From: Planctomycetales bacterium
GTDB lineage: Bacteria > Planctomycetota > Planctomycetia > Planctomycetales > Planctomycetaceae
NCBI GenBank assembly: GCA_028285345.1
Contig: JANQPT010000023.1
Span: 44,934-108,933 of the forward strand
DNA: 64,000 nt
Direction: 5' to 3'
A model generated the notes under the pieces. The model was given only the letters and a program-made list of their open reading frames with translations, did not search any database and was not told the DNA's origin. Below, in pieces: positions 36,036 through 44,907 of this stretch (position 1 is the first letter of the stretch; each line of letters opens with the position of its first letter). Position numbers and translations under genes: made by a program.

Positions 36036-37513
36036 TTAGTTGAAGAAAGCCTCCGACCAGCGTCTCACAGCGGTGCTGATTTCATTCTGATCGTACGCCG
36101 CGAATCCCAAAATCAACCCCGACGCGCGCCGGGCGTCGGATGCGTAAAGTGATACGTCTTGGAACTCAACTCCGGCACTCGTCGCGGCTGTCATGATTTG
36201 CCTTTCGACGGCCCGAGTCCTGCCTTTCGCCACAACGTGCATCCCCGCGTGATTCGGCAAAATGTCGAGAACGTCGGAAAATCGCTTCCGCAGTTCGCCA
36301 ACGATTGTCTCCCGGCGGGATCTGTACAACTTACGCATCCGGCGGACATGCCGCGCAAAGTGGCCCTGCTCGATGAAATCCGCGAGCGTCGCTTGCTCAA
36401 ATGGCGGTGAATGTCGATCGGCAAGCCGGCGCGCCGCCGCAAATGCGTCGGAGTATTGTGGCGGAACCACAATATAGGCCAGCCGCAATCCTGGAAAAAT
36501 CAGCTTGCTGAAACTTCCCACGTAGATCACGCGTTCCGCTTCGTCCAACCCGTACAATGTCTGCAACGGGCGCCCGGAGTAGTGGTACTCACCGTTGTAA
36601 TCGTCTTCCACGATCCACGCACGATTTTGGCGCGCCCACTCCAACAGTTCCAGGCGCCGCGCCAAACTCATCGTGACTCCAAGTGGCCACTGACTGCTCG
36701 GAGTCACATAGGCCAATCTTGCTGCGCGGCATCGTTGGTGACCCGCTTTCACGTCGAGACCTTCTTCATCGACCGGTACCGATATCACTGACAGATCAGC
36801 AAGCTCGAACAGGTGTCGAATCTGTGTGTAGCCGGGTTCTTCCATCCAGATCGCGTCGTTGGGGTTAAGTAACAGGCGGGCGGCAAAATCGATTCCCTGC
36901 TGCGCTCCGGCCACAATCACAATCTGATCTGCTGTGCACTGCATCCCGCGTGCGGCTCCAAGATAAGCAGCAATCGTCTCGCGTAGCGGCCGGTATCCCA
37001 GCGGATGCACTCCCGCAACGTCTCACGAGGCATCCGCTTCAGCCGGCGGTTTGACAACCGCTCCCAAATCTGCCGAGGGAAGACGTCCAGCGCAGGGAGA
37101 TGCGGCCGGAATGGGCGAGTGGGCCCCTTCCAAGGTGGAATCGCGGATCCGAACTTGGCGATTGTTCGGCCGCGAACTGACAGTCGCGGTCTGCCGGGGC
37201 GTTTACGCCTCTGACCTGACGGGTGAGCACGGGATTGGGGAAACTGCGCCGACACCCGCGTTCCGTCCCCCACACGCGCTTCTAAATACCCTTCGGTCAA
37301 GAGTTGCTCGTATGCCTGCATGATTGTGTTTCGCGAGACGCCCAGCATCTGCGACAGACTTCGCGAAGATGGAAGCTTCTCACCCGGCTGAATACTCCCG
37401 CGGCGAATGGAATCGCGGAATTGTTCCTCCAACTGTTGTCGTTTGGTCCGCGGCGAAAACGGATCGATGCGAATCTGTTCGAATTCAAATCGTTGCGGTA
37501 ATTGCCGAGGCAT
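36036..37513 (-). pseudogene. MocR-type regulator (GntR HTH + aminotransferase), frameshifted
   Basis: Two overlapping frames together make a full MocR/PdxR-like protein of about 490 residues. The 5' part, from an ATG at 37513, holds a winged helix (QLEEQFRDSIRRGSIQPGEKLPSSRSLSQMLGVSRNTIMQAYEQLL) and runs to MPRETLRE. The 3' part resumes with HPLGYRPLRETIAAYLGAARG and includes the PLP-enzyme core: PGYTQIRHLF, YVTPSSQWPLG, EDDYNGEYHYSG and VGSFSKLIFPGLRLAYIVVP with the Lys for the Schiff base. In relatives these join as LRYGDPxGYxPLR, so one base is missing near 37008-37016. It could be a pseudogene, or a sequencing error in an active gene. Divergent from the gene at 37622. Confidence 0.8.
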
Positions 37514-37621
37514 CAAATTGGCACCATAAAAGTCTCTTAAAATGGGTCTGTGCGAAACCATTGTATTCCGCTAGCATGGCTGACGCCATGTTTCCTTCGC
37601 ATTCCAAACGTCGGGTTAAGA

Positions 37622-39127
37622 ATGAACCAACACAGCGAACCAAAGTCAGAGGGCACGACGCGGAGAAAAGTTTTGACAACGATCGGCGGTCTAGTCACGG
37701 CGGCCTCAGCGACGAACCTGCGATCCCCCAGCAGATGTTCTTCTGCGGAGGAGACGCCACAACCCCACTCCGGAACTGACGCGGAAAGCAACCCCAGCCT
37801 GAGCGGAATCGACCCAAAGAATGTCGTTGACGAATACCGTTCTCGAAACCTCGACAGCGTGAGCGATGCAGAGATCTATCGCCAAGCTGCCGGTCTCATT
37901 TCGAATCCGCAGAGGAAGAGCATCAACAGCTTCGCGCTGCATGCCCCGCTCGAACTGCTCGCCCGATATGCGTTGCTCCCGTTGGTGGACCCGCACGAGC
38001 GCCAGATCGCACGCCTGCAAATCGTGACCAGCGCGTCGGCGTATGAAGCCGGAATCGACGCTGTCGGCGAAGCAGCCGGCATCAATCGCTTCCCGAACTT
38101 GTCGACAGCCAGGCAGGAGTTCGCCAGGATATTCGACAGCGGAGATGTCGACGGCTTGGATGCGGCAATGCTTCAAGTCGCCACCCAGTTCGGCACGTCG
38201 AGTCTGGTCCATCTTCTCACGCCGCTGGCGCTCCCCACATTGACCGGTGCTTCTCATTCGCATATCGGATTATGGCTACTGCTCAGGCATGGAACATCCG
38301 GCAGCGTCGGAGACGCCGCACTTCTGCGCGCCGCCGTTCGCCGCGTAGCGGCGGAACCGCAAGGACGACTGTCAAGTTTTTCAGGAATGTCTATCTCGGG
38401 GGGAAAGCCGCTTGTGCAATCTGCTGCGCAGATTGAGGCCGAGATTCTTACAAAACTAACGAACCCCACAAAGGGTGAAACAAAGCGGCGTAACCTGCGC
38501 GGACTCCTTGAAGCGGGCGAAAAAACCGGAAACGCGGATCGACTGTTCGAGGACTTGATCGGCCGTAGCCTGACCAATGAGCAGATCGACGCTGCTTTCA
38601 GAGCCGTTCTCCGTGTCTGTGCCCACAGTATGCTTCAGGATGAGCCATCACAGGCGAAATTCGGCTGGAGCCATTGTTTAACGCTGCCGCAGGCGGCATG
38701 CGGATTGTCGAGCTTAAACATCGAGCGAAAACTGGCGTTAGCCGCAACGCTGGTTTGGATCACGGCATATCGCAGTGTGTTAAGCAAGCGTGCTCTCGAT
38801 TTCTCTTGGGCGCCTCCAAAGGCCGACAGCCGTTTGAGTCTTCTTGAAGCGTTAGCGACGTCTCCCACAGTGGCAGCGAGTCGTGTGTGGCATGCCCCAG
38901 TCACAGAGCGTCCATTGATTCGTCGAACCCTGGCAACGCAGGCATCGATCCGAAACGATCAACACTTGGTGAAATACACGCGGGCCTGCTTTGATCTGTG
39001 CTCATTCGATCCGACCCATGAACACCTCTATCTCGCCGCCGCCGCTCATCTCTGCGGTCTGTGGGTGAACGAACGGCCTCGCGATGAGATTTTGAATGAT
39101 TTGCTGGACGGAAGGAGCACCTCGTGA
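37622..39127 (+). CDS. Twin-arginine-exported protein of unknown function
   Basis: 501 residues from an ATG at 37622; a start at 37550 would reach into the promoter region of the divergent MocR gene. TTRRKVLTTIGGLVTAASAT is a Tat-type signal. The rest is mainly helical, with Ala- and Leu-rich segments such as LELLARYALLPLVDPHERQIA, THSH-like TGASHSHIGLWLLLRHG and HCLTLPQAACGLSSLNIER, whose His residues could be metal or cofactor ligands. I do not recognise the family with confidence; a resemblance to questin-oxidase-like proteins is only a faint impression. It may be the target of the MocR regulator. Confidence 0.65.
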   Translation: MNQHSEPKSEGTTRRKVLTTIGGLVTAASATNLRSPSRCSSAEETPQPHSGTDAESNPSLSGIDPKNVVDEYRSRNLDSVSDAEIYRQAAGLISNPQRKSINSFALHAPLELLARYALLPLVDPHERQIARLQIVTSASAYEAGIDAVGEAAGINRFPNLSTARQEFARIFDSGDVDGLDAAMLQVATQFGTSSLVHLLTPLALPTLTGASHSHIGLWLLLRHGTSGSVGDAALLRAAVRRVAAEPQGRLSSFSGMSISGGKPLVQSAAQIEAEILTKLTNPTKGETKRRNLRGLLEAGEKTGNADRLFEDLIGRSLTNEQIDAAFRAVLRVCAHSMLQDEPSQAKFGWSHCLTLPQAACGLSSLNIERKLALAATLVWITAYRSVLSKRALDFSWAPPKADSRLSLLEALATSPTVAASRVWHAPVTERPLIRRTLATQASIRNDQHLVKYTRACFDLCSFDPTHEHLYLAAAAHLCGLWVNERPRDEILNDLLDGRSTS

Positions 39128-39167
39128 AGCAACTTGCACTGCCGTACTGTCGAGCGCGCGATGCAAT

Positions 39168-40817
39168 TCACCGCTGCGACTCGTAATACCGGCTCAACAC
39201 CCGCACGCGGTACACCTGATAGCCAATCACAAACCCCAGCACCGCCAGCACCACCGCGTAGATCACGCCGTATTGAACCGGCTGAAACTCCGCTGGGCGA
39301 GTCCAGGCGAGGATGCCGAACGCCGCCAGCGTATACAGCGTCGTGAACACGATCAGTCGCACGCGGAAGAACATCCCCGCCGCCGCGATCACCATCGGAT
39401 AGCCGATCAACAGCGGCCCACCTGGAGAATCGACGAACAGCAGCAGGATCGTCAGCACCGTCGCATCGGTCGCCGACCAGGCAAAGCGCGTCACTTCGGC
39501 CAACCAATCCTGATTCAGCATCCATTGGTACACGAACGACGTCAATCCCCAGATCGCCAACAACGACATCACGCGTAAGTGGTACGGCCAATCGTAACCG
39601 TCGTAGTTGTATTTGATCTGGACGACCAATACCGTCAGCAACAGCGCCCCCAACCGCGACACCAGTGCCGGTTCCCGCCGCGCCCAGCGACGCAACCGAA
39701 ACGGCAAACCGACCGGACGCGCCTCAACCGGGTCCCGTCGTAGGTATCGCTCCAGGTCGTCCGCCAATGCCGCTGCGGTCGCGTACCGCTTCTCCGCACG
39801 CTTTTCTAAACAGCGGAGACAGATCAGCTCCAACTCCCTGGGAATACTCCGGTTGAATTTCGACGGCAGCGTTGGTTCCCCTTCCAACACTTGAACCAAC
39901 GTATCCAACGGATTCACTTCTTTAAACGGCGGGCGGCCCGTCAGCATTTCGTACAGAATCGCGCCCAAGCTATACACATCGCTGGCCGCGGTAACCACCG
40001 AAGCGTTTCCAGCCGCTTGCTCGGGAGCCATGTAACTCGGCGTCCCCACAATCGTTCCGGTCCGCGTCAATTGTTCGTCGGTGTTGAACACTTTCGCCAA
40101 CCCGAAATCGGTTACCAGCGGCTGACCCTCGTCGTCGATCAGGATGTTCCCGGGCTTCAGATCGCGGTGCACAATTCCGTGCTGATGCAGATAGTCGATC
40201 GCCCGCGCGGTGGCGATCATAAACTTTGCCGCCTCCTCAGCGGGAAACACGTCCTTGGCCAAGACCTCGGCCAAACTCGGCCCCTGGACAAAATCCATCG
40301 CGAAGTAGTGCTGACCGTGCACCTGCCCCACTTCGTGGACGCCGACGATGTGCCGATGCCGCAGACTGCCGGCCGCCCGCGCTTCGTCGTAAAAGCGGCG
40401 GACGTCCTCGTGCGACGCCAGATGGCTGGAGAGAATCATCTTCAGAGCCACCGGCCGGTTGAGATCTTCCTGCCACGCCTTGTAAACGACCCCCATGCCC
40501 CCCCGGCCGACTTCGGCTTTCAGCTCGTATTTGCCGAACGCGCGCGGAAAGTCAGTTGGGGAGTGAACCGCTGCATCTAGCGCGATGCCCGACGAATCGG
40601 CACCGTCAAAGATCACCGTCGGCGTGCCCGCCAGCGAGTCCAATCCCTCCAAACAAGCGAGAATTTCCACAAGTCCCGGATTCTTACGGCGGAGTTCCGC
40701 TTGCAGACGCACGTCGCCGCTCCGCAGCGCCTCGTTGTAGGCATCCAGAGCGGCAAACTCCGTTTCGTCCGATGATTCGGGGGGAGCATCCGGAGCTGGT
40801 TTGTTGCCGTCCGACAT
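39168..40817 (-). CDS. Membrane-bound Ser/Thr protein kinase
   Basis: 549 residues. The Hanks-type kinase domain covers about 95-360: Gly-rich loop VGRGGMGVVY, Lys126 in VALKMI, HRDLKPGN with catalytic Asp219, DFGLAK with Asp237, and APEQ. The N-terminal 90 residues are acidic and contain a helical segment typical of planctomycete kinases. The C-terminal ~150 residues hold about five hydrophobic segments, so the kinase domain is cytoplasmic and the protein membrane-anchored. The ECF sigma gene upstream on the same strand, 69 bp away, is its probable partner. Its 3' end has been copied elsewhere in the window. Confidence 0.93.
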   Translation of the reverse strand: MSDGNKPAPDAPPESSDETEFAALDAYNEALRSGDVRLQAELRRKNPGLVEILACLEGLDSLAGTPTVIFDGADSSGIALDAAVHSPTDFPRAFGKYELKAEVGRGGMGVVYKAWQEDLNRPVALKMILSSHLASHEDVRRFYDEARAAGSLRHRHIVGVHEVGQVHGQHYFAMDFVQGPSLAEVLAKDVFPAEEAAKFMIATARAIDYLHQHGIVHRDLKPGNILIDDEGQPLVTDFGLAKVFNTDEQLTRTGTIVGTPSYMAPEQAAGNASVVTAASDVYSLGAILYEMLTGRPPFKEVNPLDTLVQVLEGEPTLPSKFNRSIPRELELICLRCLEKRAEKRYATAAALADDLERYLRRDPVEARPVGLPFRLRRWARREPALVSRLGALLLTVLVVQIKYNYDGYDWPYHLRVMSLLAIWGLTSFVYQWMLNQDWLAEVTRFAWSATDATVLTILLLFVDSPGGPLLIGYPMVIAAAGMFFRVRLIVFTTLYTLAAFGILAWTRPAEFQPVQYGVIYAVVLAVLGFVIGYQVYRVRVLSRYYESQR

Positions 40818-40886
40818 GATCTCGCAGGGATTAAGTGATGCGTATCGTCGTTGGTCGGAACCACCGGCGGCGATCGGGGGTCAAAA

Positions 40887-41501
40887 CTAGGGCAGTTCCC
40901 CGTAGACGTCTTTGAGTTTACTCACCGCCCGCGCCCACAACATCTGCACCGCCGGCCGCGAACGCCCCATCCGCTCGGCCACCTCGTCAAACGGCAGCCG
41001 CTGCAGACTCCGCAGAATGATCACTTCCTGGTGATCGGCCGCGAGCTTCGTGATGCAGTCCGCCAGTTGAATCTCCCGTTCCCGCTGAATCACCAATTCA
41101 CTGGGACTCTCGCCGCCGGAGCTCGGTTCGCGGGTGAACGTTTCCGACAAATTCGGCGCCGTCGCGTGCATCGAAACTTCGCGGCGCTGCTGCCGTTTCT
41201 CGGTGCCGCGATACTGCCGCACGAAATCGGTCGCGTTGTGCTTCAGAATCTGCTTCAACCAGGCCAGCCACTCCCCTTCGCTGTTGCCGCGAAAGTTACT
41301 CAGGCCGCGATACGCGTCCAGCATCGTCTGCTGCACCAGATCCGACGCGTCAACTTTCACCCGCAGCCAACTCTCGACTTGCACTCGCGCCATGATCGCC
41401 AAATAATTGCGGCACTTGTCGAACAACTCATCACGCGCAGCTTGATCGCCGCCGCGAGCGCGATCCAGCAGTTCAACCAGTGGAGAGCCGTTTTCCGTCA
41501 C
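40887..41501 (-). CDS. ECF sigma factor linked to a Ser/Thr kinase
   Basis: 204 residues. Region 2 is ARDELFDKCRNYLAIMARVQ to DLVQQTMLDAYRGLSNFRG and GEWLAWLKQILKHNATDFVR; region 4 is HQEVIILRSLQRLPFDEVAERMGRSRPAVQMLWARAVSKL. A longer, charged linker (RQYRGTEKRQQRREVSMH to PSELVIQRE) separates them, as in the planctomycete-expanded ECF groups. No anti-sigma gene is adjacent; the kinase encoded directly downstream is the likely activator. Phosphorylation of such sigma factors is known for kinase-linked ECF groups, but here it is inference. Confidence 0.9.
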   Translation of the reverse strand: MTENGSPLVELLDRARGGDQAARDELFDKCRNYLAIMARVQVESWLRVKVDASDLVQQTMLDAYRGLSNFRGNSEGEWLAWLKQILKHNATDFVRQYRGTEKRQQRREVSMHATAPNLSETFTREPSSGGESPSELVIQREREIQLADCITKLAADHQEVIILRSLQRLPFDEVAERMGRSRPAVQMLWARAVSKLKDVYGELP

Positions 41502-41588
41502 AACAAGTCCTTTGTAATAGCCACCGCCATTTTAACGCGTAAAGCGGCCGGTCCGCCATCCCGGTCGCCCCATATCCATAATTGAACC

Positions 41589-41855
41589 ATGCTCTGCGAA
41601 TTGTGCGGCCTCGAAGAGGCGACCAGCTTTCACCATCTCATCCCCCGCACGCTGCACAGCAACCGCTGGTTTAAGAAGAACTTCACGCGCGAGGAGATGC
41701 AAAACGGGATCGACGTCTGCCGGCAATGCCACCGCACGATCCATGAATTCCTCACCGAGAAGGAATTGGGCCGCAACTTCTACACCAAGGATTTGCTGCT
41801 GGAGCAGCCGGACGTAGCGAAGTATGTTGCGTGGCGGCGACGGCGCGAGAGGTAA
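41589..41855 (+). CDS. Small HNH-like zinc protein
   Basis: 88 residues with two Cys pairs: CELCG (3-6) and CRQCHRTIHEFL (44-47 and following His). Between them stands HHLIPR, giving the His-His and Asn/His pattern of HNH/ββα-metal nucleases (HHLIP ... CHRTIH). No signal peptide. Such stand-alone short HNH proteins are common in bacteria and of unknown role; DNA-nicking activity cannot be assumed. It is divergent from the ECF sigma gene with a gap of about 87 bp. Confidence 0.75.
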   Translation: MLCELCGLEEATSFHHLIPRTLHSNRWFKKNFTREEMQNGIDVCRQCHRTIHEFLTEKELGRNFYTKDLLLEQPDVAKYVAWRRRRER

Positions 41856-41963
41856 TTCTCGAGTTTCAGCGGGTGGCCGACCGGCAACGATATTGGCATA
41901 ATAGCCCGTAACCCAAGCCGACGGCTTCGCCGTCGTGATCTCACAATTAGAAGGAAATACTCT

Positions 41964-43232
41964 GTGTCCGCAACGTTAAGCCAATTCGCAAAAACCCTCA
42001 GCGTCGAAACCGCGTTCACAGTCCTCGCCGTCGCCAAACAACTCAAGGCGGCCGGCAAGGATGTCGTCGAACTCGAAATCGGCGACAGCCCGTTTGAGAC
42101 CACCTCAACTGCCAAGTCGACCGGCATCGATGCGATCAACGACAATCAGTCGCACTATTGCCCCTCCACCGGCGTCCCGGCGTTTCGTGAAGCGGCCGCC
42201 AGATTTGTTAGCGACGAATTCGGCATCCCGGCCAAAGCGGAAAACGTCATCCCCGGCCCGGGTGCGAAGATCTTTGAGCAATTCTTCTGCGAGGCGTTTC
42301 TCAATCCGGGCGACGGCGTGCTGGTCTTCAGCCCCTTCTTCCCCACCTACATCCCCAACATCGAACGCCGCGGCGCGCGGGCGGTCCTTTGCCCGCTCAC
42401 CCAAGCCCACGAATTCCGGCCGCAAGTCGCCGATATCGAAAACTTCCTCAACACCGACGCCGCTCCCAAAGCAATCTTTCTCAACTCGCCGCAGAACCCC
42501 ACCGGCGGCATCACCACTGAGGAAGATCTTCGCGACATCGCCGATCTCATCCGCGGTAAGGATATCGCCGTCTTCTCCGACGAGCCATACTGCCACATGG
42601 TCTGGAAGGGCCGGCATCACTCGATTCTGGCCCAGCCCGGCATGATGGACCAGGCGGTCGCCGCCTACACATTCAGCAAGTCGTACAGCATGAGCGGCTG
42701 GCGGCTCGGTTTCGCAGTCTCGGGCGCGGAGATCTCCGACGCCATCGGCAAGATGATCAACACCAGCCTGTCCTGCACGCCGACGTTGGTCCAACTCGCC
42801 GGAGCGGCGGCTTTGACGAACGACGCCGGCGAGCGTGACAGCACGATGCAACTGTTCCGCGAGAAAGTCGTGCTGCTCACCGAAGGGCTGAATAAGATTC
42901 CCGGTTTCCACAGCCTCGATCCGACGGCCACTTTCTACGTCTTCCCCAACGTCGCACCGGTCTGCAACGAACTGGGCATCACCAGCCACGGCTTGGCGCT
43001 CTACCTGCTCGAAGGGGCCGACGACGACTTCGGCGTCGCCTGTCTGGGAGGCGAATGCTTCGGCGAAGCGGGTGCCGGCTTCCTGCGCTTCAGCTGCGCC
43101 GAACCCAACGACCGCCTGCAGCAGGCGCTCGATTTCATCCCCGTCGCCCTCAGCCGCACCGACCGCATCGCGGTGTTTTTGGAACAACACCCCAACCATC
43201 AGTTGGCGGAGCCTTATCCAACCGGCACTTGA
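41964..43232 (+). CDS. Class I/II aminotransferase (PLP-dependent)
   Basis: 422 residues from a GTG preceded by AGAAGGAAA. Motifs of the aspartate-aminotransferase fold: ELEIGDSPFETT, HYCPSTGVPAFREAAA, FLNSPQNPTGG, FSDEPYCHMVW (Asp and Tyr to PLP), and TFSKSYSMSGWRLGF with the Lys for the Schiff base. The Arg that binds the substrate carboxylate is FLRFSCAEP near the end. Substrate specificity cannot be read off; aspartate, alanine or aromatic transamination are possible. Confidence 0.92.
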   Translation: MSATLSQFAKTLSVETAFTVLAVAKQLKAAGKDVVELEIGDSPFETTSTAKSTGIDAINDNQSHYCPSTGVPAFREAAARFVSDEFGIPAKAENVIPGPGAKIFEQFFCEAFLNPGDGVLVFSPFFPTYIPNIERRGARAVLCPLTQAHEFRPQVADIENFLNTDAAPKAIFLNSPQNPTGGITTEEDLRDIADLIRGKDIAVFSDEPYCHMVWKGRHHSILAQPGMMDQAVAAYTFSKSYSMSGWRLGFAVSGAEISDAIGKMINTSLSCTPTLVQLAGAAALTNDAGERDSTMQLFREKVVLLTEGLNKIPGFHSLDPTATFYVFPNVAPVCNELGITSHGLALYLLEGADDDFGVACLGGECFGEAGAGFLRFSCAEPNDRLQQALDFIPVALSRTDRIAVFLEQHPNHQLAEPYPTGT

Positions 43233-43318
43233 AAAGGCCGCAGCGATTTCGTGAACCTGATTGACTCGATTGTGTCCCGCTGAGAGTAATTGCCAATCAA
43301 CGCTCATTCGAGGGGTCT

Positions 43319-44800
43319 ATGAATGAAATTCTTGCCGTCGGAGGATGGATTCTCTGGGGATTGTTAATCACAGGGTTTGTGATTGTCCGCTCGAAATCGA
43401 TCAAGCTTTTCGCCAAGAAAAACGACACCGAAAAAAACAATGATCGCCGCGAGACGCTCACGGCGGAATTGATACGCGATCACTTTCATCCCGACTCGCT
43501 GGAAAACGTCACAATCTCCGAACGGCGGTTTCCGTTCCGTGTCCGGGCTGATCTTCAGCGTGCCATCGATCAATTGTTCGAGGACCACACAACAATCGCC
43601 CATTTCTGCGGCGTCAAGAAAGACTACTCATACGACGAATTCACCCTTTCGGATTGCCTGATCTTCGACAGACATCGCGCGGCCGTGACCGTGCCGCCGC
43701 AATATGAAGAGGTCGATATCGGCGAACAATCGGCGGTCCGTTGCCTCAAAAACGGGTTGTGGTTGTTGCAGCGGGGCGATCAGCGATACGTCGTGTTGCT
43801 GTCTCAGACCAGCCGATATCGTCACAAAACGGGAATGCAATTTCAGATTGCCGCTCAAAATTGCCCCGCTGGAACTGAGATCGCGCAAGAGTTTTTCCGT
43901 TTTTTGGAAGACGCCGTCAGCAAGGCGGGCTCCTATCGCGGCAAAATCCTGTCGCTCGAATTGGACGAGGATTCCTATTCCGGTGAATCAACCGGCATCA
44001 GCGTGCACAAGCTGCGCACGGTGACGCGCGATCAAGTCATCCTGCCCGCCGAGACGCTGGATTTATTGGACCGCAACGTGATCGAGTTTTCACGGCAGAG
44101 GGCACAACTCTCCCAACGCGGGCTATCCACTAAAAAGGGGATTCTGTTCTACGGCCCGCCCGGCACCGGGAAAACTCACACGATTCACTATCTTGCCGAG
44201 GCGCTGCGCGAGCACACAATCCTGCTGATCACAGCCGAACAGGTCGCGCTCTTGAGGGAATACTTCACCTTGGCCCGTTTGCTGCAGCCGAGCGTCGTTG
44301 TCATCGAAGATGCAGACTTGATTGCGCACAACCGCGAAGAGATGGGAACGTGTGAACAAGTCATGCTCAATCGATTGTTGAACGAAATGGACGGCCTGAA
44401 GGAAGATGCCGACGTCCTGTTCATTCTCACCACCAATCGGCCCGAATCCTTGGAGCGGGCACTGGCATCCCGGCCCGGACGCATCGATCAAGCCATCGAA
44501 TTCCCCTTCCCCGATGACGAGGGACGCGCGAAACTTGTTGAATTGTACGCCGCCGGAATGAAACTGAGCGACGAAATCACCGAACACATCGTCCAGCGCA
44601 CCGACGGGGTGAGTGCTGCGTTTATTAAAGAATTAATGCGGCGTTCGCTGCAATTTCACTTGGAGCAAAACGGCTCCGGCAGCATCACGCCCACAGACAT
44701 TGATTCCGCACTCGATGAAATGCTGCTGCGCGGAGGAAAACTAAACCAGAGACTCCTCGGAGCGGACTCCATACGGGATCGCGCCGTCGGATTTCGATAG
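43319..44800 (+). CDS. Membrane-anchored AAA+ ATPase
   Basis: 493 residues. A single N-terminal transmembrane segment (about 3-22) is followed by ~240 residues with no recognised domain, then an AAA domain: Walker A FYGPPGTGKTHTI (about 277-289), Walker B VVVIEDADLIA (about 324-334), and the second region of homology TTNRPESLERALASRPGRID with sensor and Arg finger residues (about 370-389). This layout resembles BCS1/FtsH-like anchored ATPases without a protease domain. GAGGGG stands before the ATG. Substrate unknown; the next gene on the same strand is 2.7 kb away, so it is monocistronic. Confidence 0.88.
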   Translation: MNEILAVGGWILWGLLITGFVIVRSKSIKLFAKKNDTEKNNDRRETLTAELIRDHFHPDSLENVTISERRFPFRVRADLQRAIDQLFEDHTTIAHFCGVKKDYSYDEFTLSDCLIFDRHRAAVTVPPQYEEVDIGEQSAVRCLKNGLWLLQRGDQRYVVLLSQTSRYRHKTGMQFQIAAQNCPAGTEIAQEFFRFLEDAVSKAGSYRGKILSLELDEDSYSGESTGISVHKLRTVTRDQVILPAETLDLLDRNVIEFSRQRAQLSQRGLSTKKGILFYGPPGTGKTHTIHYLAEALREHTILLITAEQVALLREYFTLARLLQPSVVVIEDADLIAHNREEMGTCEQVMLNRLLNEMDGLKEDADVLFILTTNRPESLERALASRPGRIDQAIEFPFPDDEGRAKLVELYAAGMKLSDEITEHIVQRTDGVSAAFIKELMRRSLQFHLEQNGSGSITPTDIDSALDEMLLRGGKLNQRLLGADSIRDRAVGFR

Positions 44801-44907
44801 TTCGACCAGCATCTTCGCTAACTGACGCCAACCGAAAACCAGTAGGTTTCGACTCCGCGTTGCGGCATTGGGCCGCACTGTTTGCGGAGATGTACGCGCG
44901 GCAAATC

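Noticed and set aside
42105..43307. 400-codon frame antisense to the aminotransferase gene
   Set aside because: Translation is Glu/Asp/Val-rich with no motif and mirrors the codon positions of the real gene.
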